Below, one piece after another: positions 8,649 through 19,526 of a stretch of DNA of 57,633 nt. The notes beneath the pieces were generated by a model. The model ran no database searches and was not told the DNA's origin. It saw only the letters and a list, made by a program, of their open reading frames with translations. The DNA is from Gordonia malaquae NBRC 108250 (GTDB taxonomy: Bacteria; Actinomycetota; Actinomycetes; Mycobacteriales; Mycobacteriaceae), in the NCBI RefSeq assembly GCF_000344135.1, contig NZ_BAOP01000031.1, positions 1 through 57,633 on the forward strand, read 5' to 3'. The translations under genes were made by a program, and so were the position numbers. The first letter of the stretch is position 1; every line of letters starts with the position of its first letter.

Positions 8649-9701
8649 TCAGCGACGGCGACGCGACGCGATGGCGCCGATCGCTGCTCCAATGCCTGCC
8701 GCAGTCAAGATCTCTCGGGTTCGAGGAGCACTCGGAGCTTCGTAGACCGGGGCGAGGTACACCGGCCCCTTGTCCGGCTCGCCCTCGCCCTCCACCTCGT
8801 CCGCAGTGAGGAGGTCGGCGTGCTTCGGGTCCGACGCCGACCAGGCGGCACCGTACAGAACGATCCGGGACGCGAGATAGGCGAACACCATTACACCCAG
8901 GATCGGGCCGAAGGCCGCGCCTGCGGGACTGCTCAGGACCGACGACAGGTAGACGGCGCCCAACGACTTCAGCGCCTCGAAGGCGATTGCGATCGCGAGC
9001 GCCGACACCGCCACCGCCCGAACCGGGATCGTCTGCAACGGCATCTGCGACAGGACGACGATGAACAGCAACCACGTCGCGAGGACAGACACCACGATGG
9101 ACGTGAGCCGCAACAGGACACGGCCCCACTGGGTGTCGTCGATGCCGAGGAACTCGAGGACGGCGTCGCCGAGCGGTCCGGTAGTGAAGACTGTCAGTGC
9201 GATGGTCAGGACGAACAGCAGTCCCATTCCCACGAACATTCCGAGGTCGTACACCTTGCCGAGAACGGCATTGCGCTTACGACGTCCACCCCACATCTCA
9301 CTCAGGGCATTGCGGACCAGCGCCATCCAGCCGAGGCCGGTGAACGCCGCACTGACCAGACCCACCACGCCGACCGTGCGGCGCGAGGCGATCGCGGAGT
9401 CGATGACGTCGTTGAGCTGTTTGCCGAGCTCGCCCGGAACCTTGCGAAGCACCGCGTCGGTGATGTCGTCGATCACCTCGGGTTGTCGCGCGAGCACGAA
9501 CGCGGCGATCGCGAACGAGACCATCAGGACCGGCACCAGCGACAGAATGCCGATGAAGCTGATCGCGGCGGCGTATGCGTTGCCGCGGCGAGCCGTGTAA
9601 TGGTCGAGCATGCCCATCACGTGGGCTAACAGCGGCCACCTCGCCTTCAGACGTTCCAGCAGGGCGGGCAGGTCGGCGACGAGCGCTTTGATCCGGTCCA
9701 C
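8649..9701 (-). CDS. yhjD: YihY/BrkB-family inner membrane protein
   Basis: Multi-spanning membrane protein of the YihY/virulence factor BrkB family, 350 residues with about six hydrophobic segments. The family hallmarks are YTARRGNAYAAAISFIG near residues 35-51 and the later WPLLAH and GRRKRNAVLG regions. Its role is not settled; the E. coli relative YhjD is linked to export of lipid A precursors. In M. tuberculosis the homologous gene also precedes trpS (Rv3335c-Rv3336c, from memory), and here only 17 bases separate the two. The C-terminal tail is cytosolic and ends in RRRR. Confidence 0.85.
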   Translation of the reverse strand: MDRIKALVADLPALLERLKARWPLLAHVMGMLDHYTARRGNAYAAAISFIGILSLVPVLMVSFAIAAFVLARQPEVIDDITDAVLRKVPGELGKQLNDVIDSAIASRRTVGVVGLVSAAFTGLGWMALVRNALSEMWGGRRKRNAVLGKVYDLGMFVGMGLLFVLTIALTVFTTGPLGDAVLEFLGIDDTQWGRVLLRLTSIVVSVLATWLLFIVVLSQMPLQTIPVRAVAVSALAIAIAFEALKSLGAVYLSSVLSSPAGAAFGPILGVMVFAYLASRIVLYGAAWSASDPKHADLLTADEVEGEGEPDKGPVYLAPVYEAPSAPRTREILTAAGIGAAIGAIASRRRR

Positions 9702-9718
9702 ACGTTCCTTCGGGTCGG

Positions 9719-11572
<1,854 letters not shown>

Positions 11573-11584
11573 GCCACCGGCCCC

Positions 11585-11665
11585 TGCTCGTTGAGCGACG
11601 CAGTAACCCTCTGCTCGCTGAGCGACGCAGTAACCCTCTGCTCGTTGAGCGACGCAGCGACCCTC
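11585..11665. repeat. Three tandem 27-base repeats
   Basis: Three head-to-tail copies of a 27-base unit beginning TGCTCGTTGAGCGACGCAG and ending CCCTC, starting at 11585, 11612 and 11639 with one or two substitutions between them. The unit is the left half of the dispersed palindromic repeat that follows immediately. There are no spacers, so this is not CRISPR. Confidence 0.9.
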
Positions 11666-11777
11666 TGCTCGTTGAGCGAGCGAAGCGAGTCGAAGCGTGT
11701 CGCGACGTACGCGCACGACCAGGAACAGGCGGCCTCGGGTGCAGTCGCTTCGACTCGCTTCGCTCGCTCAACGAGCA
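11666..11777. repeat. Inverted pair of the dispersed palindromic repeat
   Basis: Arms of 32 bases at 11666-11697 and 11746-11777 are exact reverse complements (TGCTCGTTGAGCGAGCG, then AAGCGAGTCGAAGCG). They enclose 48 bases between convergent genes. This could fold as a long hairpin and act as a terminator for the secreted-protein gene and xthA. Near-identical units recur elsewhere in the window. Confidence 0.9.
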
Positions 11778-11825
11778 AGGAGAGTCGCGCTCGCCCGACG
11801 AGCAGGAAGGCGCGGCGAGGAGGGG

Positions 11826-12668
11826 TCAGAGGAAGGTCGCGGTGACGGGGGCGTGGTCGGACCAGCGACGGTCGTAGGCGTCCGCGCGGTGGACATGGGT
11901 GCTCTGCAGCCGGGCGGCGAGTGCAGGCGTGGCGAGGTGGTAGTCGATGCGCCATCCGGAGTCGTTGTCGAACGCCTTGCCACGCCACGACCACCAGGCG
12001 TAGGGGCCGTCGACGTCCCCGTGATGGATGCGGGCGACGTCGGCCCAGCCGCTGGTGATGCGTGCACCGACCCATTCGCGCTCGTGCGGGAGGAATCCGG
12101 AGTTCTTCCGGTTGCCCTTCCAGTTCTTGATGTCGCGTTCGGTGTGCGCGATGTTCCAGTCGCCCGCAACGACCACCTGCCCGTCTGCGCCCACGAGCTT
12201 GTCCAGGTATGGACCGAACTCGTTGAGGAAGCGAACCTTCTCTTCGTACTTCTCGACGTCCTTCGGGTCGTCGGTGAGCGCTGCACCCGACGGGAGATAC
12301 AAGCTGGCGACGGTGACCGTCGACCCGCCGAGGTCCACATCGGCCTCGAGGTATCGCCCGGACGTGTCGAACTCGTCGCTGCCGAATCCGATGCGCACAG
12401 CTGACGGCTCGGCTCTCGTCAGCACTCCGACACCGGACCTGCCTTTGACGTCCGATTCGGTCATCGTGAGGAACCACCCGTCGTCGAGAGCGGGCGCCAG
12501 CGCCTTGCGCGTGATGGCCTCGGACGCGCGGATCTCCTGCATCAGCACAACGTCGGGTGCGTGGTCGGCGAGCCACGGCAACATTCCCGGGTTGTTCTCG
12601 TTCCGCTGTTTGACGCTGGCGCGGATCCCGTTGACGTTGATGGTGGTGATGGCGAAGGGAGTGGTCAC
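11826..12668 (-). CDS. xthA: Exodeoxyribonuclease III / AP endonuclease
   Basis: Endonuclease/exonuclease/phosphatase-fold DNA repair enzyme that cuts at abasic sites and trims 3' ends. The 280-residue protein has the metal-binding ITTINVNGIRAS start, LMQEIRA (catalytic Glu), GDWNIAHTERDI (Asp/Asn pair) and the C-terminal YRVD-equivalent WRIDYHLATP followed by WSDHAPV (catalytic Asp-His). All expected motifs are present and the length is normal. It is preceded by the MFS gene on the same strand with ten bases between. Confidence 0.94.
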   Translation of the reverse strand: MTTPFAITTINVNGIRASVKQRNENNPGMLPWLADHAPDVVLMQEIRASEAITRKALAPALDDGWFLTMTESDVKGRSGVGVLTRAEPSAVRIGFGSDEFDTSGRYLEADVDLGGSTVTVASLYLPSGAALTDDPKDVEKYEEKVRFLNEFGPYLDKLVGADGQVVVAGDWNIAHTERDIKNWKGNRKNSGFLPHEREWVGARITSGWADVARIHHGDVDGPYAWWSWRGKAFDNDSGWRIDYHLATPALAARLQSTHVHRADAYDRRWSDHAPVTATFL

Positions 12669-12678
12669 GTCCGAGACT

Positions 12679-13932
12679 CTATCGGCGAGGTCCGACAGCG
12701 TCGCGGCGGGCGGAGACCACCGCGATCACCAGCACCACGAGGCCCGCGACGCCGAACGCCGCGCCGACCAACGACGGCGCCCGGTAGCCGTATCCGGCCG
12801 CCACGACAACACCGCCGATCCACGCGCCCAAGGCGTTCGCCACGTTGAGCGCGGAGTGGTTGAGCGCGGCGGCGATCGTCTGTGCGTCGTGTGAGACGTC
12901 CATCAGACGTGTCTGCAGGCCGGGGATCGCGCTCGAGCCGGTCATACCGACGCCGAACGCGACGACCACGGCCGGCCATCCAGTACTGACGGTCGCCGCG
13001 AACAGAAGCAGCGTGACGGCAGCGCCCGCCAGACCGATCCCGATCGCGATGTCTCCATATCGATCGGCGAGGCGGCCGCCGACGATGTTGCCGGTCACCA
13101 TGCCGAGCCCGAACAACATCAAGGCGATCGGCACGGCCGATTCACCGAGGCCGCCGATCGAGGTCAAAGCCGAGTTGAGGAAGGTGTAGAACGCGAAGAA
13201 GCCACCGAAACCAATCATGCCGACGAACAGAGTCAGCCAGATCTGCGTGCTCCGCAGTCCGGCGAGCTCGGTGCGTGGGTCGGTGGTCGTCATGTCGGTG
13301 AGGCTCGGAAGCACCCGCCACAGCGAGGCCACAGTCACCACGCCGATCACGACGACAAGGCCGAGCGCTGCCCGCCATCCGAAGTGCTGGCCGATGAACG
13401 TGGCGACCGGGACACCCGCGACATTGGCGACGGACAGACCCAACATCACCTGGCCCACCGCGCGTGCGCGTCGACCCGGGCCTGCCACGTGCGCCGCCAC
13501 CAGCGCCGCGACGCCGAAGTACGCGCCGTGAGGCAGCCCGGCGACGAACCGCGCCGCCATCAACATGCCGAACGACGGGGCGATCAGGCTCAGCGCGTTG
13601 CCCGCGGTGAACGCGACCATCAAGGCGATCAGCAGAGTCCGACGCGACACTCGCGCGGCGAGCACCGCGATCACCGGGGCCCCGACCACCACACCGAGCG
13701 CATAGGCAGAGATGACGTAGCTCGCGGTCGACTCGGTGATCGTCAGATCGCCTGCGATGTTGGGAAGCAATCCCATCGCCACGAACTCGGTGGTGCCGAT
13801 GCCGAATCCGCCGAGAGCGAGGACAAGGATGATCCACGTCAGGTGGGGGCGAGGGGCGGACGGCTCGTCGACGACGGATCTAGTCTCGGTGTTCACTACG
13901 GATTCGCGCACAGTGCAATAACGCGCCGACAT
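12679..13932 (-). CDS. MFS transporter, DHA1-type (AraJ/chloramphenicol-resistance group)
   Basis: Proton-driven exporter of the major facilitator superfamily with 12 predicted membrane helices. Features are FVAMGLLPNIAGDL near the first helix, the motif-A-like ARVSRRTLLIAL loop between helices 2 and 3, and GGRLADRYGD in the second half. This subgroup includes AraJ and YdhP and exports sugars or drugs; the substrate here is unknown. The start is uncertain: ATG at 13932 gives 417 residues, GTG at 13896 is possible, and a frame from 13962 would run into an operator-like inverted repeat. It is divergent from the VIT-family gene. Confidence 0.85.
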   Translation of the reverse strand: MSARYCTVRESVVNTETRSVVDEPSAPRPHLTWIILVLALGGFGIGTTEFVAMGLLPNIAGDLTITESTASYVISAYALGVVVGAPVIAVLAARVSRRTLLIALMVAFTAGNALSLIAPSFGMLMAARFVAGLPHGAYFGVAALVAAHVAGPGRRARAVGQVMLGLSVANVAGVPVATFIGQHFGWRAALGLVVVIGVVTVASLWRVLPSLTDMTTTDPRTELAGLRSTQIWLTLFVGMIGFGGFFAFYTFLNSALTSIGGLGESAVPIALMLFGLGMVTGNIVGGRLADRYGDIAIGIGLAGAAVTLLLFAATVSTGWPAVVVAFGVGMTGSSAIPGLQTRLMDVSHDAQTIAAALNHSALNVANALGAWIGGVVVAAGYGYRAPSLVGAAFGVAGLVVLVIAVVSARRDAVGPRR

Positions 13933-13955
13933 CGTCCACTCATCCACTCGGCGCG

Positions 13956-13969
13956 GTGACACTTGTCAC
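13956..13969. promoter_or_regulatory. Operator-like inverted repeat between MFS and VIT genes
   Basis: GTGACA-CT-TGTCAC, a perfect 6+2+6 inverted repeat, lies 24 bases upstream of the MFS ATG (13932) and 32 upstream of the VIT ATG (14002). It is well placed to bind a dimeric repressor controlling both. No regulator gene adjoins it, so the binder is unknown. Confidence 0.4.
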
Positions 13970-14001
13970 GAAGTGCTGTGCGCTGGGACTATTCTCCTCA
14001 G

Positions 14002-14691
14002 ATGCCCAACGCACTCGCCCGATGGTGGGCCGGTGTCGACGCCGGCGACCTCCGGGACCGGCTCACCGACGTCAACGACGGCATCATCGCCCTGGCCGGC
14101 ACCGGTCTGGGTCTGGCAGGCGCGAAGATCAGCGGGGCCACATCGTTCGCGGTGCTGGTGATCACGACCCTGATGGGCGCGTTCGCGGTGTTCGGCGTCC
14201 AGCTGTGCGAGGCCCTGTCACATCGGGAGGCTCAGCAGTCGACTGTCGCGCGAGAGCAGCGACTGCTGGAGCTGACGCCGGACGAGGAGATGGCCGAGCT
14301 CACCGAGTGGTTCGAGCGGAAGGGCGTCACCCCTGAGACGTCGAAGCAGGTGGCCCAGGAGCTCTGGGACGCCGACGCACTGTCGGCCCAGCTCGAGATC
14401 GAGTACGGGATCCGCGAACTGACAACGCAGTCGGACGCGTGGCGGGAGGCGATCACGGCCGGTCTGGCATTCCTTGTCGGTGCGACGCTCCCGGTTCTGG
14501 CGATGGTGATGGTGCCGCTCCCCTGGCGCAGCGAGTCGACGATCATCGCTGCGCTCGCATCACTCGTGGTCACCTCAGTGATCATCGCTCGACGCGGCTA
14601 TGCGAACGCGACGAGGACCGCCCTGCGATCGTTGATGATCGGCGGGACGGCCCTCGCGCTCGGTTACCTGTTGGGCGATTGGATGATGTGA
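14002..14691 (+). CDS. VIT1/CCC1-family membrane protein (putative Fe/Mn transporter)
   Basis: Member of the VIT1/CCC1 family that moves Fe(II) or Mn(II). The 229-residue protein opens with RDRLTDVNDGIIALAGTGLG, the first-helix signature with the DxND motif. After helix 2 comes a Glu-rich cytosolic segment (LTPDEEMAELTEWFERKG) resembling the metal-binding domain of plant VIT1. Three further helices follow. The ATG at 14002 lies six bases after TATTCT (13990-13995), so the mRNA is probably leaderless; the earlier in-frame start at 13963 falls in the operator. Its stop directly abuts the stop of the convergent gene. Metal specificity cannot be read from sequence. Confidence 0.85.
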   Translation: MPNALARWWAGVDAGDLRDRLTDVNDGIIALAGTGLGLAGAKISGATSFAVLVITTLMGAFAVFGVQLCEALSHREAQQSTVAREQRLLELTPDEEMAELTEWFERKGVTPETSKQVAQELWDADALSAQLEIEYGIRELTTQSDAWREAITAGLAFLVGATLPVLAMVMVPLPWRSESTIIAALASLVVTSVIIARRGYANATRTALRSLMIGGTALALGYLLGDWMM

Positions 14692-16029
14692 TCAGCCGCC
14701 GATCGGAAGGGTGATCGTTCCCTTGCGGGCGTCGGCGGTGCCCGGAGCGAGCTCCACGCTCACCGACGGCGCCGTGGTCGGCGCCTGGTCGAGGAGCACC
14801 GAGTTCCCGGGCGCATTCGAACCCATCAGCCCCGTCGGGTCGAGGGCGATGTAGAGCAGCTTGCGGCTGTCGATCATCGGCACCGTCGTCTCCACGTGGA
14901 GGAGCTTCGTGCTGGGGATCAGCGCGTCGTCGACGGACGGGTTGTCGGTCATTCCGATCCCGAGGTCGACGCCGACGGTGAGGTCGTTCTTGGTTCCCCA
15001 GTTCCGTTCCACCTGAACGCCGACCGCGCCTGCGACGACTGCCTCGACACCGACGGACAGGTTGCCGCTCGACGAGTCCGGTGCGCCGCCGATGAGCGGA
15101 CGCATCTGCGCAATGGTGACACCGGGCACAAGATCGAGCGGGGCGCGATTGTCGACGTAGTCGGCCGCATCGCCGAAGATGTTCGTCTGTCCGGTCAGTG
15201 CATGTTCCGCTCGGGCCAGCAGCGAGGTGGACGACGGCAACGGAGTGACGCAGTCGTCGGTGGCGCCCTGCTGCTCGCACTTCAGGCCGCCCCACTTGGC
15301 CTTGTCGGTCGGGTCGTGGTTCATCCGGCCCGGGTAGTAGCCGTGCTTGAGGAAGTAGCCGAGGAACGAGTCGGCGGCACCCACCGGATCGAACAGCGGA
15401 TCGGGGACGTCGCAGATTCCATCGCCCTCGGTGCAGACCTGCTTGACCGGGATGTCGCCGAATCCGCCGTCACGCGGTCCCGACATCGTCAGCCCCGGAA
15501 TGAATCCGATGAGCGCGTTCTCGACGCCGGTGCTGTTCGGACGGCCGACCCGGCGGGGATCGGAGTACAGCTCGCCCGACAGGCCTGCACGCGAGATCCG
15601 TGCACCCTTCTGGCGGCCGTTCGCCACATCGGACAGAACGTCGCCTGCGACGCGGGCGCCCTGCGAGTAGCCCGACACGACGACCGGCTTGCCCGGGCAG
15701 CGCTGCTGATACGAAGCGATCGCCGACTGCGTGGCCGCCTTGCCGAGCGCGACGTCATCGTCGTAGCTGATGGGTCCGAGTGGCCACAGCGACGTCGGAT
15801 AGTCGACGTACTGAACCTTGTAGCCGCTGTCGAGGTACCTGGCGCCGACACCGGTGACGCCGCCGGTCGGAATGCCGTGCCCGTTGCGCGGCGCGTTCGT
15901 TCCGGCGACGACGATGGCGGCCCCATTGCCACAGGTGTCGGCGGCCGCCGTTCCGGTTCCGAGCGGCGCAACGGCGACAGCTGCGGTGAACGACAAGAAG
16001 AGAAGAGGGAGGGAGCGCGTCTTGGTCAC
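14692..16029 (-). CDS. Secreted PE-PPE-domain alpha/beta hydrolase
   Basis: Exported serine hydrolase resembling the PE-PPE domain (PF08237) of mycobacterial esterases. The 445-residue product has a signal peptide ending near TAAA-DTC. A cutinase-like hydrolase domain follows, with nucleophile elbow GYSQGA and a YVDYPTSLWPLG segment characteristic of the family. The last 150 residues form a separate beta-rich region (NWGTKNDLTVGVDLG) not needed for catalysis. Likely substrates are cell-envelope or host lipids; this is inferred from the family. The start is GTG at 16029. An iron-box-like site lies 135 bases upstream. Confidence 0.8.
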   Translation of the reverse strand: MTKTRSLPLLFLSFTAAVAVAPLGTGTAAADTCGNGAAIVVAGTNAPRNGHGIPTGGVTGVGARYLDSGYKVQYVDYPTSLWPLGPISYDDDVALGKAATQSAIASYQQRCPGKPVVVSGYSQGARVAGDVLSDVANGRQKGARISRAGLSGELYSDPRRVGRPNSTGVENALIGFIPGLTMSGPRDGGFGDIPVKQVCTEGDGICDVPDPLFDPVGAADSFLGYFLKHGYYPGRMNHDPTDKAKWGGLKCEQQGATDDCVTPLPSSTSLLARAEHALTGQTNIFGDAADYVDNRAPLDLVPGVTIAQMRPLIGGAPDSSSGNLSVGVEAVVAGAVGVQVERNWGTKNDLTVGVDLGIGMTDNPSVDDALIPSTKLLHVETTVPMIDSRKLLYIALDPTGLMGSNAPGNSVLLDQAPTTAPSVSVELAPGTADARKGTITLPIGG

Positions 16030-16163
16030 CAGGAGATTCTCAGGTAGCTCGGAGGATTCCGCTCAGCGAGAATTCACTCCTGGCACAGAGTTGCCGGAAC
16101 CGACACCCGGCGACATCCGCCCGTCACGAGTTCGTTGCATCGCGTTTCCCGAACGACACGAAG

Positions 16164-16182
16164 AAAGGATTGCCTTACCTTT
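16164..16182. promoter_or_regulatory. Candidate IdeR/DtxR iron box upstream of PE-PPE hydrolase
   Basis: The minus strand reads AAAGGTAAGGCAATCCTTT, sharing AAAGGTAAGGCA with the site at 2557. It matches about 13 of 19 consensus positions as I remember the box. It is 135 bases upstream of the hydrolase start in a long non-coding stretch. Functional status is inferred. Confidence 0.35.
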
Positions 16183-16431
16183 GTAAATGTCGGATCGTTC
16201 GACGGAGACGCCCTGTCGCAAGGGTGGGTATGAGGTGCGTCACCCGCACGTCCCCGTGGCACAGAAATGCACTCGCCGTGACCGTGAACACCACGCCGCA
16301 GCGACACCTGAGCGCCCGTCGAACGGTGCACAAATGCCCGATAACACAGGGCGGTCGCCGAGCGGAAGACTTTTGCTCCGATGGGTTGCGGCTGTACCCG
16401 CCCCTGATGGTCGGTGATATATCCTGTGCAA
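16183..16431. other. Non-coding stretch between PE-PPE hydrolase and the riboswitch
   Basis: Part of a 589-base gap without a convincing gene. Short open frames here lack ribosome sites and codon bias. It should contain the metY promoter; TGATATATCC at about 16414-16423, just before the riboswitch, is a plausible AT-rich -10 region. Nothing else was recognised. Confidence 0.5.
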
Positions 16432-16570
16432 CAGGTCATGAGCATCAGCGACAAGCCCCGGCTCGCTGATCGGCAACCCTCCTCCGCGGTGGGGTGCTCC
16501 GGGTGATGACCTGGTCGCGGCGGACTTCGTGTTCGCCCGCGGCAAGCGCGGGTCCGACGGTCGGACCCAC
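16432..16570 (+). ncRNA. SAM-IV riboswitch controlling metY-metX
   Basis: The stretch matches the actinobacterial SAM-IV aptamer. The closing stem is CAGGTCAT (16432-16439) with ATGACCTG (16506-16513). Inside are the conserved CAAGCCCCGGCTCGCTG, CGGCAACCCTCC and GGTGGGGTGCTCCGGGTG. Downstream, CCCGCG/CGCGGG and the eight-pair hairpin GGGTCCGA/TCGGACCC (16550-16568) offer alternative folds that could form the expression platform. No clear U-run follows, so control may act at translation or through a hairpin terminator without one. It lies 48 bases before metY, and SAM binding would lower methionine synthesis. Confidence 0.9.
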
Positions 16571-16618
16571 AAGAGCGGGCCACGGCCCGGCCGACCACGA
16601 GAAAGTGAATGACGTCCC

Positions 16619-17920
16619 ATGTCTGACGCCACAAGCTGGAGTTTCGAGACCAACCAGATCCACGCCGGTCAGGTGGTCGACTCGACCACGAACGCCCGGG
16701 CGTTGCCGATTTACCAGACGACGTCGTACGTCTTCAACAACACCGACCACGCCGCGAATCTCTTCGCGCTGGCCGAGCCCGGCAACATCTACACGCGCAT
16801 CATGAACCCGACCCAGGACGCCGTCGAGCAGCGCCTCGCCGCCCTCGGTGGAGGCGTCGCCGCGCTTCTCGTCTCGTCGGGCCAGGCCGCGACGACCTAC
16901 GCGATCCAGAACATCGTCGAGAACGGCGGCCACGTCGTCTCGAGTCCCCGCATCTACGGCGGCACGTACAACCTGTTCCACTACACGCTGCCCAAGTTCG
17001 GCATCGAGGTCTCGTTCGTCGAGGACCCCGACGACCTGGAGTCGTGGAAGGCCGCCATCAAGCCGAACACGCGCGCCGTGTTCGCCGAGACCATCTCGAA
17101 CCCGCACAACCAGGTCCTCGACATCGCGGGTGTCGCAGGCGTCGCGCACGACAACGGTCTGCCGCTGATCGTCGACAACACCGTCGCCACCCCGTACCTG
17201 CTGAACCCGATCGAGCACGGCGCCGACATCGTCGTCCACTCCGCCACCAAGTACATCGGCGGACACGGCAGCGCCATCGGCGGCGTCATCATCGACGGCG
17301 GCAAGTTCGACTGGCGCGTTCAGCGTGACGGCGTGGACCTGTTCCCCGGCTTCACCACACCCGACCACAGCTACGGCGGTGTTGTGATCGCCGACCTCGG
17401 CGCCCCCGCGTACGCCCTCAAGGCGCGCATTCAGCTGCTCCGCGACACCGGTTCGGCCATCGCGCCGTTCAACGCGTTCCTCCTGGCCCAGGGCATCGAG
17501 ACCCTGAGCCTCCGCGTGGAGCGTCACGTGTCCAACGCTCAGAAGGTCGCCGAGTTCCTCGAGGCTCACGACCAGGTCACCTCGGTCTCGTACGCGGGCC
17601 TGCCGTCGTCTCCGTACTACGAGCGCGCACAGGAACTCCTCCCCAAGGGCGCCGGCGCCGTGATCGGCTTCGAGATCGCCGGCGGCGTGGATGCAGGCAA
17701 GGCGTTCGTGAACGCATTGACCCTGCACAGCCATGTCGCCAACATCGGCGACGTCCGCTCGCTCGTGATCCACCCCGCGTCGACCACCCACAGCCAGCTG
17801 TCTCCCGAGGAGCAGCTCGCCGCAGGCGTCACGCCGGGCCTGGTCCGTCTCGCCGTCGGCATCGAGGGAATCGACGACATCCTCGCCGACCTGACTGAAG
17901 GGTTCAAGGCCGCCAAGTGA
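16619..17920 (+). CDS. metY: O-acetylhomoserine sulfhydrylase (aminocarboxypropyltransferase)
   Basis: PLP-dependent Cys/Met-metabolism enzyme that converts O-acetylhomoserine and sulfide to homocysteine. The 433-residue length is that of MetY rather than the shorter MetB/MetC. Motifs are [15 protein letters not shown] near 58-72, [21 protein letters not shown] and the PLP lysine Lys211 in [14 protein letters not shown] at 16619 follows AGAAAGTGA. It is the first gene after the SAM-IV riboswitch and is 25 bases from metX, whose product supplies its substrate. It corresponds to the gene named metC in M. tuberculosis. Confidence 0.96.
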   Translation: MSDATSWSFETNQIHAGQVVDSTTNARALPIYQTTSYVFNNTDHAANLFALAEPGNIYTRIMNPTQDAVEQRLAALGGGVAALLVSSGQAATTYAIQNIVENGGHVVSSPRIYGGTYNLFHYTLPKFGIEVSFVEDPDDLESWKAAIKPNTRAVFAETISNPHNQVLDIAGVAGVAHDNGLPLIVDNTVATPYLLNPIEHGADIVVHSATKYIGGHGSAIGGVIIDGGKFDWRVQRDGVDLFPGFTTPDHSYGGVVIADLGAPAYALKARIQLLRDTGSAIAPFNAFLLAQGIETLSLRVERHVSNAQKVAEFLEAHDQVTSVSYAGLPSSPYYERAQELLPKGAGAVIGFEIAGGVDAGKAFVNALTLHSHVANIGDVRSLVIHPASTTHSQLSPEEQLAAGVTPGLVRLAVGIEGIDDILADLTEGFKAAK

Positions 17921-17945
17921 TTTCAGTGAATGTGGAGGGCGCCCG

Positions 17946-19100
17946 GTGTCGGTGATCGTCGACCCGGCCGCCACGGCTTTCGACTCCGACTGGGCTTCCC
18001 GCCCAGACGGGTCGGACGTCGCCGTGCGCATCGGCGACCTGACCCTCGATTCGGGGGCCGGGCTCGCTGATGTCACGGTCACATTCCAGAAGTGGGGCAC
18101 GCCCAACGCGGCCGGTGACAACATAGTGCTGGCTCTGCACGCCCTCACCGGCAACTCGCATGTCACCGGTCCCGCCGACGCGCGGTTCTCGATGACGGGC
18201 TGGTGGGACGGGCTGATCGGGCCGGGCTGCGCGATCGACACCGACGAATGGTGCGTCGTCGCCCCGAACGCGATCGGCGGATGCTACGGCTCCACCGGTC
18301 CGGGTTCCGTCGCGCCCGACGGCCAGGCGTGGGGCTCCCGCTTCCCGCTGCTGACGGTCCGCGACCTGGTCCGCGCCGAGAACATCGCATTCAGCGCTGT
18401 CGGGATCACCCGGTTCGCCGTCGTCGCGGGCGGATCCATGGGCGGCGCCCGTGCCCTCGAGTGGACCGTCACGCACGACGACAAGGTCGACGCCGCGCTC
18501 ATTCTCGCCGTCGGCGCACGCGCTTCAGCTGATCAGATCGGCACCCAGACAACCCAGATCGCGGCCATCAAGGGCGACGCGGACTGGCAGGGCGGCGACT
18601 ACTACGGCACTGACCGTGCCCCGACGACAGGCATGGGCGTCGCCCGCCGGGTCGCGCATCTGTCGTACCGCAGCGACCGCGAACTCGACGAACGGTTCGA
18701 GAACCTCCCGCAGGGCGACGAGGACCCGCTGACGGGCGGCCGCTACGCGGTCGCCAGTTACCTCGAGTACCAGTCGGAGAAGTTGAAGGCCCGGTTTGAT
18801 CCGGGCAGTTACGTCGCGCTGTCGGAGGTACTGAACAACCACGACGTCGGGCGTGGACGCGGTGGCGTCAAGGCCGCGCTCAACGCCTGCACGGTGCCCA
18901 CCGTCGTCGGCGGCATCGACTCCGATCGTCTGTACCCGCTGTACCAGCAGGAAGAACTGGCGGCCGAGCTCGGCAACTGTGTCGGTGGACTCCGCGTGGT
19001 CCATTCCAACGCGGGCCACGACGGCTTTCTCACCGAGAAGGAACCCATCGGCGACCTCCTTCGCGACACCGTCGCTCTCGCCCGCGACCAGCGCCGCTGA
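17946..19100 (+). CDS. metX: Homoserine O-acetyltransferase
   Basis: Alpha/beta-hydrolase-fold acetyltransferase that activates homoserine with acetyl-CoA, the first committed step to methionine here. The 384-residue protein has nucleophile Ser164 in [12 protein letters not shown], an IDSDRLYP segment with the catalytic Asp, and SNAGHDGF with the catalytic His. [11 protein letters not shown] near 65-75 is also typical. The GTG start at 17946 follows GTGGAGGG. It is in the riboswitch-controlled metY-metX operon. Confidence 0.96.
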   Translation: MSVIVDPAATAFDSDWASRPDGSDVAVRIGDLTLDSGAGLADVTVTFQKWGTPNAAGDNIVLALHALTGNSHVTGPADARFSMTGWWDGLIGPGCAIDTDEWCVVAPNAIGGCYGSTGPGSVAPDGQAWGSRFPLLTVRDLVRAENIAFSAVGITRFAVVAGGSMGGARALEWTVTHDDKVDAALILAVGARASADQIGTQTTQIAAIKGDADWQGGDYYGTDRAPTTGMGVARRVAHLSYRSDRELDERFENLPQGDEDPLTGGRYAVASYLEYQSEKLKARFDPGSYVALSEVLNNHDVGRGRGGVKAALNACTVPTVVGGIDSDRLYPLYQQEELAAELGNCVGGLRVVHSNAGHDGFLTEKEPIGDLLRDTVALARDQRR

Positions 19101-19145
19101 GTTCTGCCCGCTCGTCCCCTACGCGTCGACGAGCCGTTGCCCTTC

Positions 19146-19195
19146 CTGCTCGTTGAGCCGGGGAGGAGCGCAGCGACGAGCCGTGTCGAAGCGCG
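19146..19195. repeat. Dispersed repeat copy downstream of metX
   Basis: Begins CTGCTCGTTGAGCCGGGGAG and ends CCGTGTCGAAGCGCG, sharing both end motifs with the family seen at 11666 but with a different palindromic middle. It lies between the convergent metX and DUF3017 stops, where it could act as a terminator. Confidence 0.75.
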
Positions 19196-19205
19196 CCGAG
19201 CCCAG

Positions 19206-19526
19206 TCAGGCAGTTCCGAGGGAGTCGATCGAGGTGGCGAGCCACAGGACTGCGGCGCCGAGGGCCGCCATGGCGGCGACGTCGAACGGGCGACTGCGGA
19301 CCTGCAGCAGTCCGATCCGGACGGTCGGCAGGATCGCGCGGAAAGTGGCACCGACGAGAAGCGCCGATCCGAAGACGAACGCGCCGCGTCGCCAACGGTC
19401 CATCAGCACGAGGATCGCGGCCACCACGACGATCGCGAGCACCACGTAGAACGGGATGTTCGCGATCACCTGGTGGATGCGTCGTGCCTTGCGGATCGCG
19501 TCGACGCGCTCGTCGCGGTCGGACAT
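19206..19526 (-). CDS. DUF3017 membrane protein
   Basis: Small integral membrane protein of the actinobacterial DUF3017 family, 106 residues with a basic N terminus ([16 protein letters not shown]) and three hydrophobic helices. Function is unknown. The start at 19526 is fixed by a one-base overlap with the folD stop (TGATG), so it is translationally coupled to folD, as in mycobacteria where the same neighbour follows folD (my recollection of Rv3355c). A longer frame exists only inside folD. Confidence 0.88.
   Translation of the reverse strand: MSDRDERVDAIRKARRIHQVIANIPFYVVLAIVVVAAILVLMDRWRRGAFVFGSALLVGATFRAILPTVRIGLLQVRSRPFDVAAMAALGAAVLWLATSIDSLGTA

Noticed and set aside
11585..11665. Possible CRISPR array
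   Set aside because: The 27-base units are contiguous with no unique spacers and no cas genes are present.
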